From NCBI RefSeq assembly GCF_902459465.1, contig NC_047080.1, forward strand, positions 9,150,866-9,214,865: a DNA stretch of 64,000 nucleotides. The letters run 5' to 3'. Both the position numbers and the translations under genes were made by a program. The notes under the pieces were generated by a model that had not been told where the DNA came from, searched no databases, and saw nothing but the letters and a program-made list of their open reading frames with translations. Of the stretch, positions 27,501 to 42,500 are shown in pieces (position 1 is the first letter of the stretch; every line of letters begins with the position of its first letter). Source of the stretch: Asterias rubens. Its lineage: Eukaryota; Echinodermata; Asteroidea; Forcipulatida; Asteriidae.

Positions 27501-30500
27501 CTAAGTTTTAATTCCCAAGATGCATTGCATCATTTTTGCCACAGGCAGAATATAGTAAAGTTCACTCTGAAAAGATTGAAGAATTGTGTCACTGGTGTCT
27601 GATTGTGTTTTGTAAGTAAATTATGTTGTCGTGAATAGTTGTGAGCGACACATTTTGTTCACCAAGATGGGGTGTGACACAGACAATTCTATCAATTCAA
27701 ATCCATCCTGGATGAAATATTCATTAAATACTTGACTCCCACAAATGCAGAAACATTCTTACTGTTGTTGGTTTGTAGGTGGACGTCTTTGAAAATTTTA
27801 CTTGGCTTCGGTGACTTTTCACACAGGAAAAGAAGTCGCGTACTTCCTGTCATTTTAAAGGGGGGGACAAAATTCAATAAAAGGTAAAAGTTAACAGTGT
27901 TTTCTCCCATTGGAAATACAATGTATTGTAGTGTTTATGATCAAACTGAAAAAACCAACTTTTCAAAGACACAGGACACCTTTGGTTATTGTCAAAGATC
28001 AGTCTCCTACTTAACAACATTATTGTTGTAAAGAGGTAATTTGGCCAGTCCCAGCGACCTTGTTAAAACGAGAGTTATTACATATATACTCAGCAACTCT
28101 GTTCAGCAGAGTGTGGGTTCGAATCCTGGTCGTGACACTTGTGTCCCTGAGCAAAGACACTTAACTATAATTGCTTCTCTCCACCTAGGGGTAAATGGGT
28201 ACATGTGAGGTCAGAGATGCATGGTTCTTGTGATTGATTAGCTTAGTGTGCTACATATTTGGCAGCACAGGCTGTATACTCCCCAGGGAGCTGAGATGGT
28301 TTCAGGAATGAAATGGCCAAGTGATCAGGGCAATAATGTTGGAAGGGCTTTGAGAGATGGTGTATAAAGCGCTATATAAAAAAACAAACATTATTATTAC
28401 AGTCATATTATATTTTTAGATACAGCTACAACCCAATGTACTTCCAAGCCGCGACCCAGTTCAACAACATTTCAATACCATCGCTAATTACCGGCAACAA
28501 CAACAACAAAATTACAGCGCGCACGACTGGTACCATTGTTCAATAAAAACAGGCACACTCCTTACTACAACAAAACTGGTCACAATGGACGTCAGTAAAA
28601 AGCGGTTACCTTGGTTACCATGACAACCTAGGGTCGAAATTGCCACTAGCCAACTAGCCCGGGACTACAACCGGGCTACTCATTTTTCCAGTTTGATAGC
28701 CCAGCGGGCTAGTGGGAAAATAATGCAGAAATCAACATCACGAACAATATACATATGAACTGTGCTGATGGTATTGCAAAACGAAAATACTTTCGGTGAC
28801 CAATTCGTGCTGTGACTAAAGTTGAATGCGTTTTTCTGATTACCAAAATTTCATCAGGGCTACTCAAAGTTCTGGTTTACTATCCCTGCTGACTACCATG
28901 ACAATTATTTATTACTTTAGCAGAACCTCTTTTTAAAGGGCACTCGGGATACCTTTGGTAATTGTCGTAGACCAGTCTTCTCACTTGGTGTATCTCAACG
29001 ATGCATAAAATGACAAACCTGTGAAAATTTGAACTCAATTGGCCGTCGAAGTTGAAAGATAATAATGGAAGAAAAAACACCATCGTCGCAAAAGTTGTTT
29101 GCGTTCAGATGCTTGATTTTGAGACCTCAGCTGAGGTCTCGAAATCAGTTCAAATATTTTAGTGAGAAATTACTTCTTTCTCAAATACTGCGTTACTTCA
29201 GAGGGAGCCGTTTCTCACAATGTGTTATACTATTAACGGCTCTCCATTGCTCGTTACCAAGTAAGTTTTTATGGTAACAATTATGTTGAGTAATTACCAA
29301 CAGTGTCCAGCCGTCGATTTCACCAATCTGTTCCTAACTTAGGAATCATGTTAGGACTTAGGGCGGGTTCAGTTCCATATCCAAATACGTGGGACGCATT
29401 GAACCCATCCTACGTTAGGACGGGTTACTCGTCCGAACTCGAGATAGGATTGATCCTAGTGTTTCGTGAAATCGGCCGCAGTGCCTGTAACATGCTCTTT
29501 ATAACAAGAGCCAACTGTATTATATTCTATAACTTTGTCATTATATATAGCTTTGTAAAATGTGGATTTACAGCGCTTAGACACTTACAAATTTAGCGCT
29601 CAAAAATTGTTTTGAAAATACATTTAATTTGGACCCCTATCCTACCTGTAGATTCTGGAGCCACTGCATCATGGCCCGATGGGTCTCCGCTATTAAGATG
29701 TGCTCCTTTCCACCGCACCTAAATAAAACAGAACCACAAGAACCCTTGAGATAAAAACTCAGTTCACATGCTCATGTAGTATGTGATTAGTAAACTAAAA
29801 CCTTCCTTCCTTCCTTTGGATTCGACACAAAAGAGGAAGTACAACTGCGAATGACACTCGGGAACAGGTTGACTTTTGCCAGCGTCAAAACCAAACAAAT
29901 CGTTGATGTAGTTTTGCTTTCAATCCAAAATAATGAAGAATGAAGAGACAATCTCAAAATGGACCTGGGCCCAATTTCATAGAGCTGCTTAAAGGAACAC
30001 GTTGCCTTGGATCGGACGAGTTGGTCTAAAAAAAAGCGTTTGAAACCGTTTGTTATGAAATGTATATTGTTGGAAAGATGTTTTAAAAGTAGAATATAAT
30101 GATCCACACAAGTATCACTCAAAATTGCACGGTTTTCATTTACGTCGCGAATTAACACGGTCGGCCATTTATGGGAGTCAACTTTTTGACTCCCATAAAT
30201 GGCCGACCGTGTTAGTTGACGAGGTAAAACGAAAACCACGCAATTTTGAGGCATATTTGTGTAGATCATTGTATTCTACTTTTACAACATCTTTCTAACC
30301 ATATCAATTTTATAACAAACGGTTACAAACGCTTTTCATAGACCAACTCGACCGATCCAAGGCAACGTGTTCCTTTAAGCACAAAATTTTGCTTAAGCAA
30401 AGAAATCCTTGCTTAGTAAAATCAGATTACCGGCCAAGACTCCACTCAATTGTTATGCGAAGTGAACATTGTTATGCTAATTACCAGTCACAATAATGTA

Positions 30501-33500
30501 TATGGCATAACATTTTGGCCAGTAACATGTGTAAAATAAGCGAGCTGTTTTCGTGCTTAAGCAAATTTTTTGCTTAAAGCAGCTCTATGAAATTGGCCCC
30601 TGCTTACGACACATACGTTTGTAATGGGAAATTGTGCATACATAATAATTGTTAACAATTTTGCTTTGTTGCAGCTGTGAAAGATACTCTAAACAGGTTT
30701 ACTTTTGCCAGCATCAAAACCAAAACAAGCCGTTGATGTAGTTTTGCTTTCATTCCAAAGTATCTCACAAAATGAACCTGCTTACGACACCATACAAGTT
30801 ATACATTTGTTGTAATGGGAAATTGTGCATACATGTACGTTATAATTATTCATAAACAGTTTTGTTTAAATGTACACTTATATCGTCATTATTTCTTCGA
30901 ACAGACACTTCTTAAAATAACAATCATACATTCTGGCAAATCAGTGTTTTTACAGACTTTGGATGTTATTTTCGACATCATCATTTTCCCCAAGTTTCAA
31001 GTGAGAACAGGTTATAGTTACGTAATTACCCAAATTAGCACTTCAAATTAGCACTTCAAGACAATTTCACCAAATGAACATTTTGATTTTCTACTTTTAC
31101 ATTTAACCTTAGAGACACTGGACATTATTGGTACATGTTGTTGTCAAAGACCAGTCTTCTCACTTGGTGTATCTCAACATCTGCATAAAATAACAAACCT
31201 GTGAAAACTTGAGCTCAATTGGTGTTCGAAGTTGCGAGATAATAATGAAAGAAAAAACACCCTTGTCACACGAAGTTGTGTGCTTTCGGATGCTTGATTT
31301 CGAGACCTCATGAGGTCTCAATGAGGTCTTCACGATTTTTGTTTCTTACCAATTCTGCATCGCTCCTTTAACAGAAGAGACATGTACATGTACCAGGTAA
31401 TTTTCCCATTGCTTTGTACACAGATCCTGAGGAAGCGCAACAATTCCTGAGAACAATGATTTGACCTGGTAAGTCTGCTGCCACCTAGAGCAAGTTCGAG
31501 TGTGCACATTTAGTCGACCCATGGTTGACTAATGACCAGCAACGTACCTGCGCAGTGATGCACTCACTCGCACGACTCATTCGATCGACTCATTTAGAAG
31601 TCTAGTCAACCTTCTGCATGTCGCTCTAGCGTCACTGGTTCCCTCTGCGCTGTACACATGTTAGAAACCAGTGAAGAAACCATGGGCTCTAGGCTTGCTC
31701 CAAATGGTCGACCACAGTAGTCAACCAATGGTCGACCAGCCTGGGTTCGAGTGCAAATGGTCAACCTTTAGTTAACCATTGTGCACACTCGAACTTGCTC
31801 CAAGTGTTCCTAAAAGTCTCCCATTCTGTTCAGAATTTGTCAACAACAATGAGACAAACTAACAATAGGATTACATTGTACGTTTCGAAAACATGAGACG
31901 TATAGACGATGTGACCTCTGACGTCACTCACAAACCATAATATGATGCGCGCGCATACCGCCGGGCAAAACATCTGTTTGTGTGTACTTTTTTGCCAGTT
32001 CACACTACAATGTACAGTGCTAGTTCAGTACATGTGAGTGTCATTCCGAATTCCATTTTGTGATTTATTCCTGTTTAAGTTTGGCATAATGATACCTAAA
32101 CCTAACATAGTTCTGCCTATGACTGACGAGAATCGGGAACTGTATCTGAAACCGTTTGGTTCTAAATTCGGGAGAACAATTACCAGATCCGTACAGCGTT
32201 GATCAGCTTGGATGGTTTGACAGCACCGACAAATGGCCACCGCTACAATTTGCAGACATCTACCATTATCTGATTCACACTCCAAGTGAGTTCACACATG
32301 AATCTCTGAAAGCATTTCGTTCCCTAGAGGCTTACAACTACTTCGTGTCTGGTCACGTTCAGAAGTGTTTCTATCATAAGGTAGAAGGATCCAAGTACTG
32401 TTACATACGAAGTTTAGTCTTGCCAGGTCAACGCCAAAATCCACGCACTGACGGAGATCTGTATGATGCCTGGATATGTTTGCGCAGCAGCTATCTGGCA
32501 TTGTGGTTAAGAGTTATTTATTAACAACTCGTGAAAAAAATACAAATTTATCCCCGTAAATTTACTAAATGAAATGGAAGAGCACAAATATCTGTCATTG
32601 AAGTACACCCAATTTTAACAGGAGTACGCATCTTCTTGCCCGGCGGAAGTTACAATCACGTGACTTGGACAGTGTTTTTTCAATAGAGGGCGCTTTGAAT
32701 GTAAACAGAGGTCACATCGTCTATACAGTGTACACAGTCCTAGCCTATAACGGTTCTCAGTACAGAGGGAAAATGCACGTAGGCAACACATTACAAATCC
32801 TAACACATTAAACAGCTTCCTTCCTGCCCCATTCCCTAGGACAATTTGTTCAATCTTTATTCTACAAACTTAAAACTGTTCTTTTCACATAACCTGCTGA
32901 TTTTCTTGCATAACCCCCCCCCCCCCCACCCTGCAAAAAGTAAATCAACAAATATTTCTAAACAAATGAATGGGAGACTTTAGTTTTGGTGACATTATAG
33001 AGAAAGGAGTGGTCCGTTCTCTATGGTGACACTAGGTGGCAGTAGACTTACAGTATTAGGTAGTACATCAATTGTTGTTTGAAATGCTCATCAGAACTGT
33101 GTGTAAACACACCAAAATTACTGTGTAAAATTCTGCTGCAACTTAGCATTCCAAAGTCTCCCATTGTCATAAAATCTATAATTTGTTAAAACAACAAATT
33201 ATACACAAAACAAATTAACTCCACTTGCAACATGTAAGATTGCAGCATTAAAAAAATGCATAAATTTATCTCAACTGAATTGAACACTTTGTTCTTGTAA
33301 GGGCAAATGATACAGGTTTCTTTAGAACAGAGCGGTTTCATTTGAAAATCATAAAGGTGACAGCAAACTTTTGAAAGGTCACCAAGGCCAAGACCAGGGC
33401 AACAGAGGCTTTGACCTTGATGGCCTCTGTGTAATTAATAGAAAACAATTGGTAATCATAACTCACATAAAATGTAAACAAACCAAGCAGGCAGCGAGCA

Positions 33501-36500
33501 ATGTTCATAAAGAAGCAACTGCTTCAAAGCAGGTCTGCTTCCAAGAGCTACTGCTGTAAGGTGGGAAGTAGCTCGAACATCTGACGTCAAACTTCGAGGC
33601 TCGTGAATTACGGCAGAGATCCACGTACATAATCACCCTTGACCTTGCATCATTTCACATGGCTTTTATGGTACTGGAGATTCGCAGTTAAACCCAAAGT
33701 AAACATGCTTACATGTAAAGCCAAATACCTAACCTTTTCCGCAAGGGTAAAGACAGGGGACCAGTCTAGGCGGGAAGCAGCCGTGCTTTTCCACGAACAC
33801 AGCGCGTCACTTACCTTTGTTTACAAGTGAAAAACAAACTATGAGTCAAGTGACTGTCATGGATTGTGTCTGTTCCAGATCTGGAAGTTACAACTTAAAG
33901 GAACACGTAGCCTAGCTTGGATCGGACGAGTTGGTCTATATAAAGCGTTTGAAACCGTTTGTTATGAAATGCATATGGTTAGAAAAATGTTGTAAAAGTA
34001 GGATACAATGATCCACACAAGTATCACTCGAAACTGCGTGATTTTCCTTTTACCTCATCGACAAACACAGTCGGCCATTTATGGAAGTCAAATTTTTTAC
34101 TCATATAAATGGCCGACCGTGTTAGTTCGCAAAGTAAAAGGAAAACCACGCAATTTCGAAGCAAATGTGTGTGGATCATTGTTTTCTACTTCACAACATC
34201 TTTTTACCCATATGCATTTTATAACAAATGGTTACAAACGCTTTTCAAAGACCAACTCGACCGATCCAAGGCAACGTGCTCCTTTAAGCATGAACAGATC
34301 ATGGAGGTAGAAATAGACTAACCTGCTGTGTTTATCGACAAAACCACAGTAAAGTAAGCACATCAAGATACTGATGTTTCAATATGCTACAACCTCAACC
34401 TTTGATCCAACACAACATATGGACTTGTTCGGCCCCAACTATAGTTGGGACTGGTCCCAGCGCGAGTGTTCAAGAACAGAATTGGGAATACATAGTTGGG
34501 ATGCCTCAACTGTAACACTCAAGTTGGGACTAGTCAGGACGATTGCAAAGTTGGGACGGAACTAGACTTGGTTCCAAGTCTTTGACTGTGGCTTTTTAGT
34601 TGTCCTGATACAGTAGAGTGCTACAAACAGCGCCCTCATGTGATCAACCTTCGTCATTTAGATTGCGAGTTAGGACGCATGATAGCTAATTGTGGGGGCG
34701 TTTTTCGTGGCTGAGATGCAGAAGAATAACAGCGATCTAAGACTTGAAATCAAGTCTAGGACGGAACGGACTCATGTACACAAGAACTTGGTACAGTGTG
34801 TAACTCTTTCAAATCAGCTACTGTCGGTTAAAGGGTTTTGATACCTTTTGAAGATCCAAGTTTTTGCCAATGACAATAACCCCGACTCGCCGTAAATATC
34901 CTATGTAATATAATTAACCTGAAAGATGTTTCAGCATCATTGGTCATCATCAATCAAGTTTTCGAGGAAAAAAAGTGAAATCACAGAGAAATGTTTTCAA
35001 GAGAGTCACGTAAATCTGTTGTACAATGTAAAATAATTATCGCTCATGGTCTCACATGGACAATTGTTTTTTTTAATGAAATACTAATTTTTCAAAAACT
35101 ACAGCACCACAGCCAGTAATATTTCAGCTTTCTACCATAATTATCTTTAAACCGTGTACTATAAGCTTAATGTAAATCTGTGGATGTTTGTGTTTTGTGT
35201 CCAAAGAAAAAGTACCCTTGAAACCCTTTAACCTCATGGGTTCTGACATTTCATTTGCTGCTTGACATGAGGTCGTTTCCTGCTATGCAACCCATGCATA
35301 GATATCTATTTCTGTAACATCCCCCACTAAGTGAGAGAGCACACACATTACGTCATACATGTCATCCGCTAAATCCAGGAATACACACAAATCATTCAGA
35401 TTCCGTAAATACCGATTGATTTCCTTTATTGCTTCGTGGCATAAATCATTGGTAATTTCCATCCAAATCGAAGAAAAAAAACGAGAAAAAAAAACAGTTG
35501 GGTTAAATTTCTGGAACAGGTGTGAGGCAGACCCCATGCAGCTAAATTCATTTCGCTATAATTGGCTCTATCACTCTCTTCAGGATAATTTTAACACAAA
35601 ACAAACTAGAGAATATTTGATGGCCCAATTTTATGGCTACTGCTTACCGTGGAATTCTGCGTTTACAGCCTAAAGAACTATGTGCTTAACAGTCTGCCAT
35701 AAGCGTAAAACTCTGCAATAAGCCGAACCATGCTTAATTTAAACCGGCTCATCATGTATGGTGGAAACTGGTTTCAAGACTTCTTAATTGTTGTTTTATT
35801 GGCTAAAGTTAGCTAATACACTTTACATTACTAGTTGACTTAGTACGAGTTAAAGCCGTCAATATTTGTTTTATAACACCCCAACGGACTATTTATCATC
35901 CTCGTACACGTAACGTTTGTAAGCGCGTTTCAGATACACAGATGCACAACTGATTGGGTTCGAGGTGGGTAAAAAGACGTCTGGGTACTGCACGCCTTGT
36001 GATAGTCGTCAGACTATGACACGGCAAACGATGCACACGGCCGCCGTATCTAGTCACATGTGACGTGCTCTAAACCAATGAAAAGGCAGAGTATTTGTAA
36101 GGGGTGTTTTAATACATGTACTGTAGACCAGTAACCTTTACTGAAATAGTGACCCGTACATTCCATGGCATTTCTTGGTAGGCAAGGTACTTCACCTTGG
36201 TCATGTTACATGTATAGGGAATTTACATTGTATGACTATGACCGTAGTCATTAAAATAACAACCGAACAAGTTCTGAGATGTGCCGCCTTTTTTCATATC
36301 AAAAGTCAATAGAAATCACACAGTGACAACTGTAATCTTAAATGTAAGATTTGATGTTTACTTCTAGTGAGCTGTGTACATATCTGGCCTGCAGGAAGTC
36401 CATGCTACATGTGGCTCTTTTGTAAACATATGATGTCAATGTAGGTTGCATGGTCTAACATTGAGTTGCTTTATGGACTACCGTGCAGAAATTTGAGACA

Positions 36501-39500
36501 GACCAAAACAACAGGACATTCTGCTTTCCTTCCTTGTATTGATACTTATTGAGTATCTATGCATGAAAAATACACCATACAGCCAACAACATTCGGGGAT
36601 TTTCGGGGGGAATAAAGACCAGGCACTATACTGTGACGCAACAGGTGAAACTTAAAGGGACACGTTGCCTTGGATCGGTTGAGTTGGTCTATAAAAAGTG
36701 TTTGAAATCGTTTGTTATGAAATCGATATGGTTAGAAAGATGTTTTAAAAGTAGAATATAATGATCCACAAAATTGCGTAGTTTTCCTTTTACTTTGCAT
36801 ACTTAGACAGTCGGTCATTTAAAGGAGTCAAAAAATTTGACTCCACAAAAAGGCATGCGTGTTAGTTCATGACGTATAAGAAAAAACATGCAATTTCGAG
36901 GCATATTTGTGTGGATCGTTATATTCCATTTTTAAAACATCTTTCTAACCATACAGCCTAGCACTTCATAAACAACCGTTTCAAACGCTTTTCATAGACC
37001 AACTCGCCCGATCCAAGAGAACGTGTCCCTTTAACTGTGAAAGTTTAAGTTCAGCCTGTCATTCAAGTCTCATGAAAATATAGGGAAAAAACCTTTATAT
37101 ATAATTATTTTACTGTCTACAAACATCAGGGTTATGACTCCCGACACCAAACTCACTTGTTTTGCTAATTTCTCAAAACAAAACAAAAAAAAGAACTTAA
37201 GGGAAATTTTCCGCTATGATCACCTTTATATCATGAAGGTTAAATGTACAAATCTATAAAAATGTGTTCCATCTGATGTTGTCTACACCCTTTAATGTAG
37301 CAAAAGAACTTTTATGCCAAACAACTTACTGTACCACTATCAGAGAGATCTTTAGGAAGGAAGTGTGATTTTAAAGTAGTGACTTATAAAAACTGTAAAT
37401 TGTATATTTTCTGTGCTCTTACTGACGTTGATTTACAATTTGTTTTGTGCTACTGTACATGTAATCCCTTGAAACTGCTATTCTTAATCTTGTGTATATG
37501 TAAATGCTTGACTGGAAAAAATAAATAAATACAAAAACTTGTAAAAACTGCCCCTTGACTTAATTATATTTGTAAGAAATGACAGCATTGCAACAACATT
37601 AAAAAACACAACTATTTTGATGCCATTTACTGGCTAGACTGCCTTCACACTGCTCATACATGTAAAGGCAGTGGATACTATTGGTAATTACTCAAAATAA
37701 TTATTAGAATAACACCTTACTTGGTGACGAGTAATGGGGAGAGGTTGATAGTATACACATAATGAATGTTTATGAGTGCAATGGTGCGAATATGTTCATG
37801 AGTTGAAAGATGGAATGTTCTATTCAACGAGGCGGAGCCGAGTTGAATGGAACATTCCAGCTTTCAACGAATGAACATATTCGCACCATTGCACGAATGA
37901 AAAACATTCATTATTTGTTTTATATAACATCCAAGTAGAACTTTGTCATTTTGATTGAAAGAAACAACTTCCAAAACAAACAATTTCAACTGTAGAAGCC
38001 GAATGCTAGTAATTTTACTATGCTTTCTTGCAGTAACACCTGCTGCGTTACCAAAGACACGCGCACGCAGTGATGTTTTTACTCAGCTTTTTCGTTCCAT
38101 CCGAAAAGTACCATTGCACGCTGGCAGCGTGCCAGCGTGCAATGGTACTTTTCGGATGGAACGAAAAAGCACGGCGAGTGACTCAGCGTGCAATGGTACT
38201 TTTATTTGCTATCACGTGACGGACAATCCTCCAATCAAATGGCAAGGATCTGCTTGGGTGTTATATAATACAAAACATTGTGAGAAATGGCTCCCTCTGA
38301 AGTGACGTAATTTTTGAGAAAGGAGTAGTTTTCCACGAATTTGATTTCGAGACCACAGATTTGATGTCTTGAAATCAAGCATCTGAAAGAACACAACTTC
38401 GTATGACAAGGGTGTTTTTTTCCTTTCATTATTATCTCGCAACTTCGATGACTGATTGAGCTCAAATTTTCACAGGTTTGTTATTTTATGCATATATGTT
38501 GAGATACAGCAAGTGAGAAGACTTGTCTTTGACAATTACCAATAGTGTCCAGTGTCTTTAAGGTATAAATAAGGAAGTCACAGCCCCACTTGAACAGTCA
38601 ATTGTAAACAACCGGTCGCTTGAAACCCAACCTTAGGGTGCGCCACATGGAGGCAGTTTCTGTTCTGCTCCAAACCCTGAACAATCAGGAAATGGTTTGT
38701 TTTGATCCTTCAACCGGAGCTAATTGACACATTGCCAAGCCTAAATGAATTGCTAAAACATTTACCGCAAGTACTGTATGAAGCAATCTGAAAACCTATC
38801 CAGCCGTTCCCCTAAATACATTGACTCAATTCATTACATGACTCATTGAAATTTGGTTTGCGGTAACACCATATATCTACTTGCTGGGTAGATTATGCGG
38901 GCTTGTACGTATGTGTATGCTCTGTTTTTGAAAGGGCGAGGGCACCACGGCATTTTCTCCTTGGTAAAGGGCACCGTATGAGGAGTTTGTAAATTTCTAC
39001 TAATGGCATTTGAAAGAGCGTTGGTAACAAGGCACAGGCCTGTATGCTTCGTTTTTGAAAGGGCAAGGGCACCAACGCGTTTCTCTTTGCCAAAGGGCAC
39101 CCTATGAGGAAATTGTAAATTCCTACTGGAGCATTTCAAGGGCACCAAGGCAATGGCAAGGGGCAACGGAGGCAATTGCCTCCGTGAAGTATCAGGCCTG
39201 AAGGCAATGATCAGACGGTATGGAGGCAATTTTAGCAGTTGTTGCTTCTGTGATGCATCACAGAGGCAACGAAGGGCGATTGCTCCTTGCCCTCTGGTCA
39301 TGGCCTCGGTGCCCTTGAAATGCCCGCAGTAGGAATATACAATTTCCTCATAGGGTGCCCTTTACTAAGGAGAAAATGCCTTGCCCTTTCAAAAAGGAAG
39401 TATACAGGCATGTATCTGCCGTCGATTTCACCAAGCTGTTCCTAACTTAGGAATAATCTTAGGACTTACATGTAGGACGAGTTAAGTTCCGTATCGGAAA

Positions 39501-42500
39501 ACATAGGACACATTGAATCCATCCTAAGTTAGGACGGGTTACTCGTCCTAGCTCGAAATAGGATAAATCCACCTTTCTCAAGAAGACGATCAGAGCATAC
39601 TGATACAAACGTCGATTTGAAACCAACGGTTCCTTTCAGAACCACCCCAACTCATTTAGAGATAGTCAATACATGGTGTTACCTCAAACCTTATCCCTAT
39701 GGGAGTAATCCTTACGTTTCATGAAATCGGCTAGGCCTGATTAATGTTCTTTTGTGAACTTGTCTTGATGTTGCTGAGTAGATTTTTCGGAATTTGGGAG
39801 GCTTACCTACTACCGACATGACTCATGACCCTAACGATGCAGTGCCATGACTTAAAGTCAAAGGTGGATGAATGGTTAAGTGGGCGATTTAGGGTCAAGC
39901 TCCTGGCTTTGCACTGCCAGTACCAGTCCTGATACTTCACGGAGGCAATGAAGGCGATTGCCTCCATGTCCCTCTGGTCATTGCCTTGCTGCCCTTGAAA
40001 TGCTCTAGTAGAAATTTACAATTTTCTTCAGAGGGTGCCCTTTACCAAGGAGAAATGCCTTGGTGTCCTTGCCCTTTCAAAAATGAAGCAATGGAGGCAA
40101 TGAAGGCGATTGCCTCCATGTCCCTCTGGTCATTGCCTTGCTGCCCTTGAACAGCTCCATTAGAAATTTACAATTTCCTCATAGGGTGCCCTTCACTAAG
40201 AAGAAAATGCCTTGGTGCCCTTGCCCTTTCAAAAACGAAGTATATGACGCCTATGCCACTGTAAGAAAGTATTTGCCCTTTTTAATCACTACCAATCCAC
40301 GGATTAAAATATGACCCTATAATAAAACCCTGAGTCAACTCTTCCAGGAGCTTTCCCATTCTAAAAATAGAAACAGCTTTGTATCCTGTAGGCCACACAC
40401 ATTTGGTTTAGAGGTCAAGTGTTTGAGGTCAAGTTATTTATGACTTCTGTAGTAATACAAAAACATAAGGCCTACCATTTTCAGGGGGAAAAAGTGAAGA
40501 AAAACAAATTGCCTTTGGTAAGTTTTTACATTGGAGGTCTGAATTCAATGCCAGAAAATCTCATTTTACGTCCATGGCTCTCCTAAAAGAATTAGTTTTA
40601 CAGATACCATTCTCCACTACAGGGTTAGCATTGAAGTTCAACAGTCGCGAAGAACGCATAGTAAGTTCAAGTACATGGGCACAATATAACAACATTCTTG
40701 CTAACCAGTGAAACACACTTACTGTAAGCAGTAAGCACTGATTTGGAATTACACCCAAGCCACGGAGGCCATGGTCTTCGTTTCCCCTGGTCTTGGCCTT
40801 GGTGCCCCTTCAAAAGTAACCCATTGACTTTAAGAACTTTCTAATGGAAGTGCCCTTTGCAAACATGAAAATGGCCTTGCCTTTTCAAAGATGAAATTCC
40901 AGGCCTGGCTAACTAAATAATAGATGGTTATTTCCCTGTGACGATTGGGAAAATTTTGCAACAAGATCATGACAAAACAAAAATATTGAACTTACGCAAC
41001 GAGAATGTGGTTGGTGTGGTCTGGTAGAATGGATATGCACGCATCTCGGATATCGACGACTCCCAGCGTGTGACATAGCTCAGCCTGAGATTTATATAAT
41101 CGTAGCTGACATGTTACTTCATCCAACTGGAACCAGTATCGCTTCTTTTTCCATCGACCAAGAGCTGTGAAGAGTTACAAATCATACATGTAAAGTAATT
41201 ACAGGAAGTGGTTAAATGCAAAGTATAGGCCTACCTAATGGTTTTAAGAACTGTTCAATCGTTTTAAAGGCACTGGACACTATTGGTAATTACTAAAAGC
41301 AATTGTTAGCATAAAAACTTATTTGGTAACAAGTAGGGGTTGATAGCTGTTGATAGTATAAAACATTGTGAGAAATGGCTCCCAGTAACGCAGTTTTTAA
41401 GAAAGAAGTAATTTCTCAGTAAAATATTTGAATTGATTTTGAGACCTCACTGAAATCAAGCTTCTGAAAGCACACAACTTTGTGTGACAACAGTGTTTTT
41501 TCTTCCATTATTATCTTGCAACTTCGACAACCAATTGAGTTCAAACTTTCACAGGTTTGTTATTTTGTGCATTGAATGCAATTATGTTGAGATACACCAA
41601 GTGAGAAGACTGGTCTTTGGAATTTACCAAAAGTGTCCAGTGTCTTTAATCCTATAATATGAAGGCAGATCTATGTACATTAAAACTAACATCTGAAAAT
41701 TTCATTTCAAAAGGTGGTCGCATTTTTGGGGTCGCTGAAAATTCGGAGCGAACAAGTCCACCCAAGAAGAATAATCCCTAAATAGGAATACACAATCAGG
41801 GCTGTATGCTTCGTTTTTGAAAGGGCAAGGGCACCAAGGCATTTTCTCTTTGGCAAAGGGCACCCTATGAGGAAAATGTAAATTTCTACTGGAGCATTTC
41901 AAGGGCACCAAGGCAATGGCAAGGGGCAACGGAGGCAATCGCCTCCGTTGCCTCCGTGAAGTATCAGGCCTGCACAATCTTAGAAGCGTTACAGCTTAGA
42001 TTATAATTTTGGGGCATAAAAACATCTTCAAAGGGAAATAATTCTCAAAGTTCTTTAAATACTATCAATCGCTACCAATAGGCTGTCTAACCAAAGGTTT
42101 CATTGCCATTAATTTTAAGAGTGATTACCAAATGTTTTATAACTTCCCTTTAAAGATTTTCTGTTCTTTTATTTATTTATTTAATTTGGCAAAACCTCAA
42201 AATATGGAGGCCTTTTCATTTGGTGTCCCAGCTGGTGAAAACAAGGAAAAACAATACAAAACAAAAACCACACAGGGCTCTGAAATGATCGCTGAACTGT
42301 TCCAACAAAATTTTACAGCTACTCCTGAGCAGTACAAAAGAAATTGGTTTCTCCCTCACTGACTTCAGAGGAAGAGGGCTTTTTCACTAGGCGTTACTAA
42401 AAACAAGCTGTATCGAAACCAACAAAAGACCGCAGCGCTGGTTCGGTCATGACTTTAAACTTGCCACGGACAAAAATTCACACACCCACAGAGATAGCAG

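Noticed and set aside
37955-38305. A 116-codon plus-strand frame with a signal-peptide-like start
   Set aside because: It runs through a perfect palindrome and into the core of a MITE, whose KHCEKWLPLK-type translation recurs in other copies. It is a by-product of repeats.
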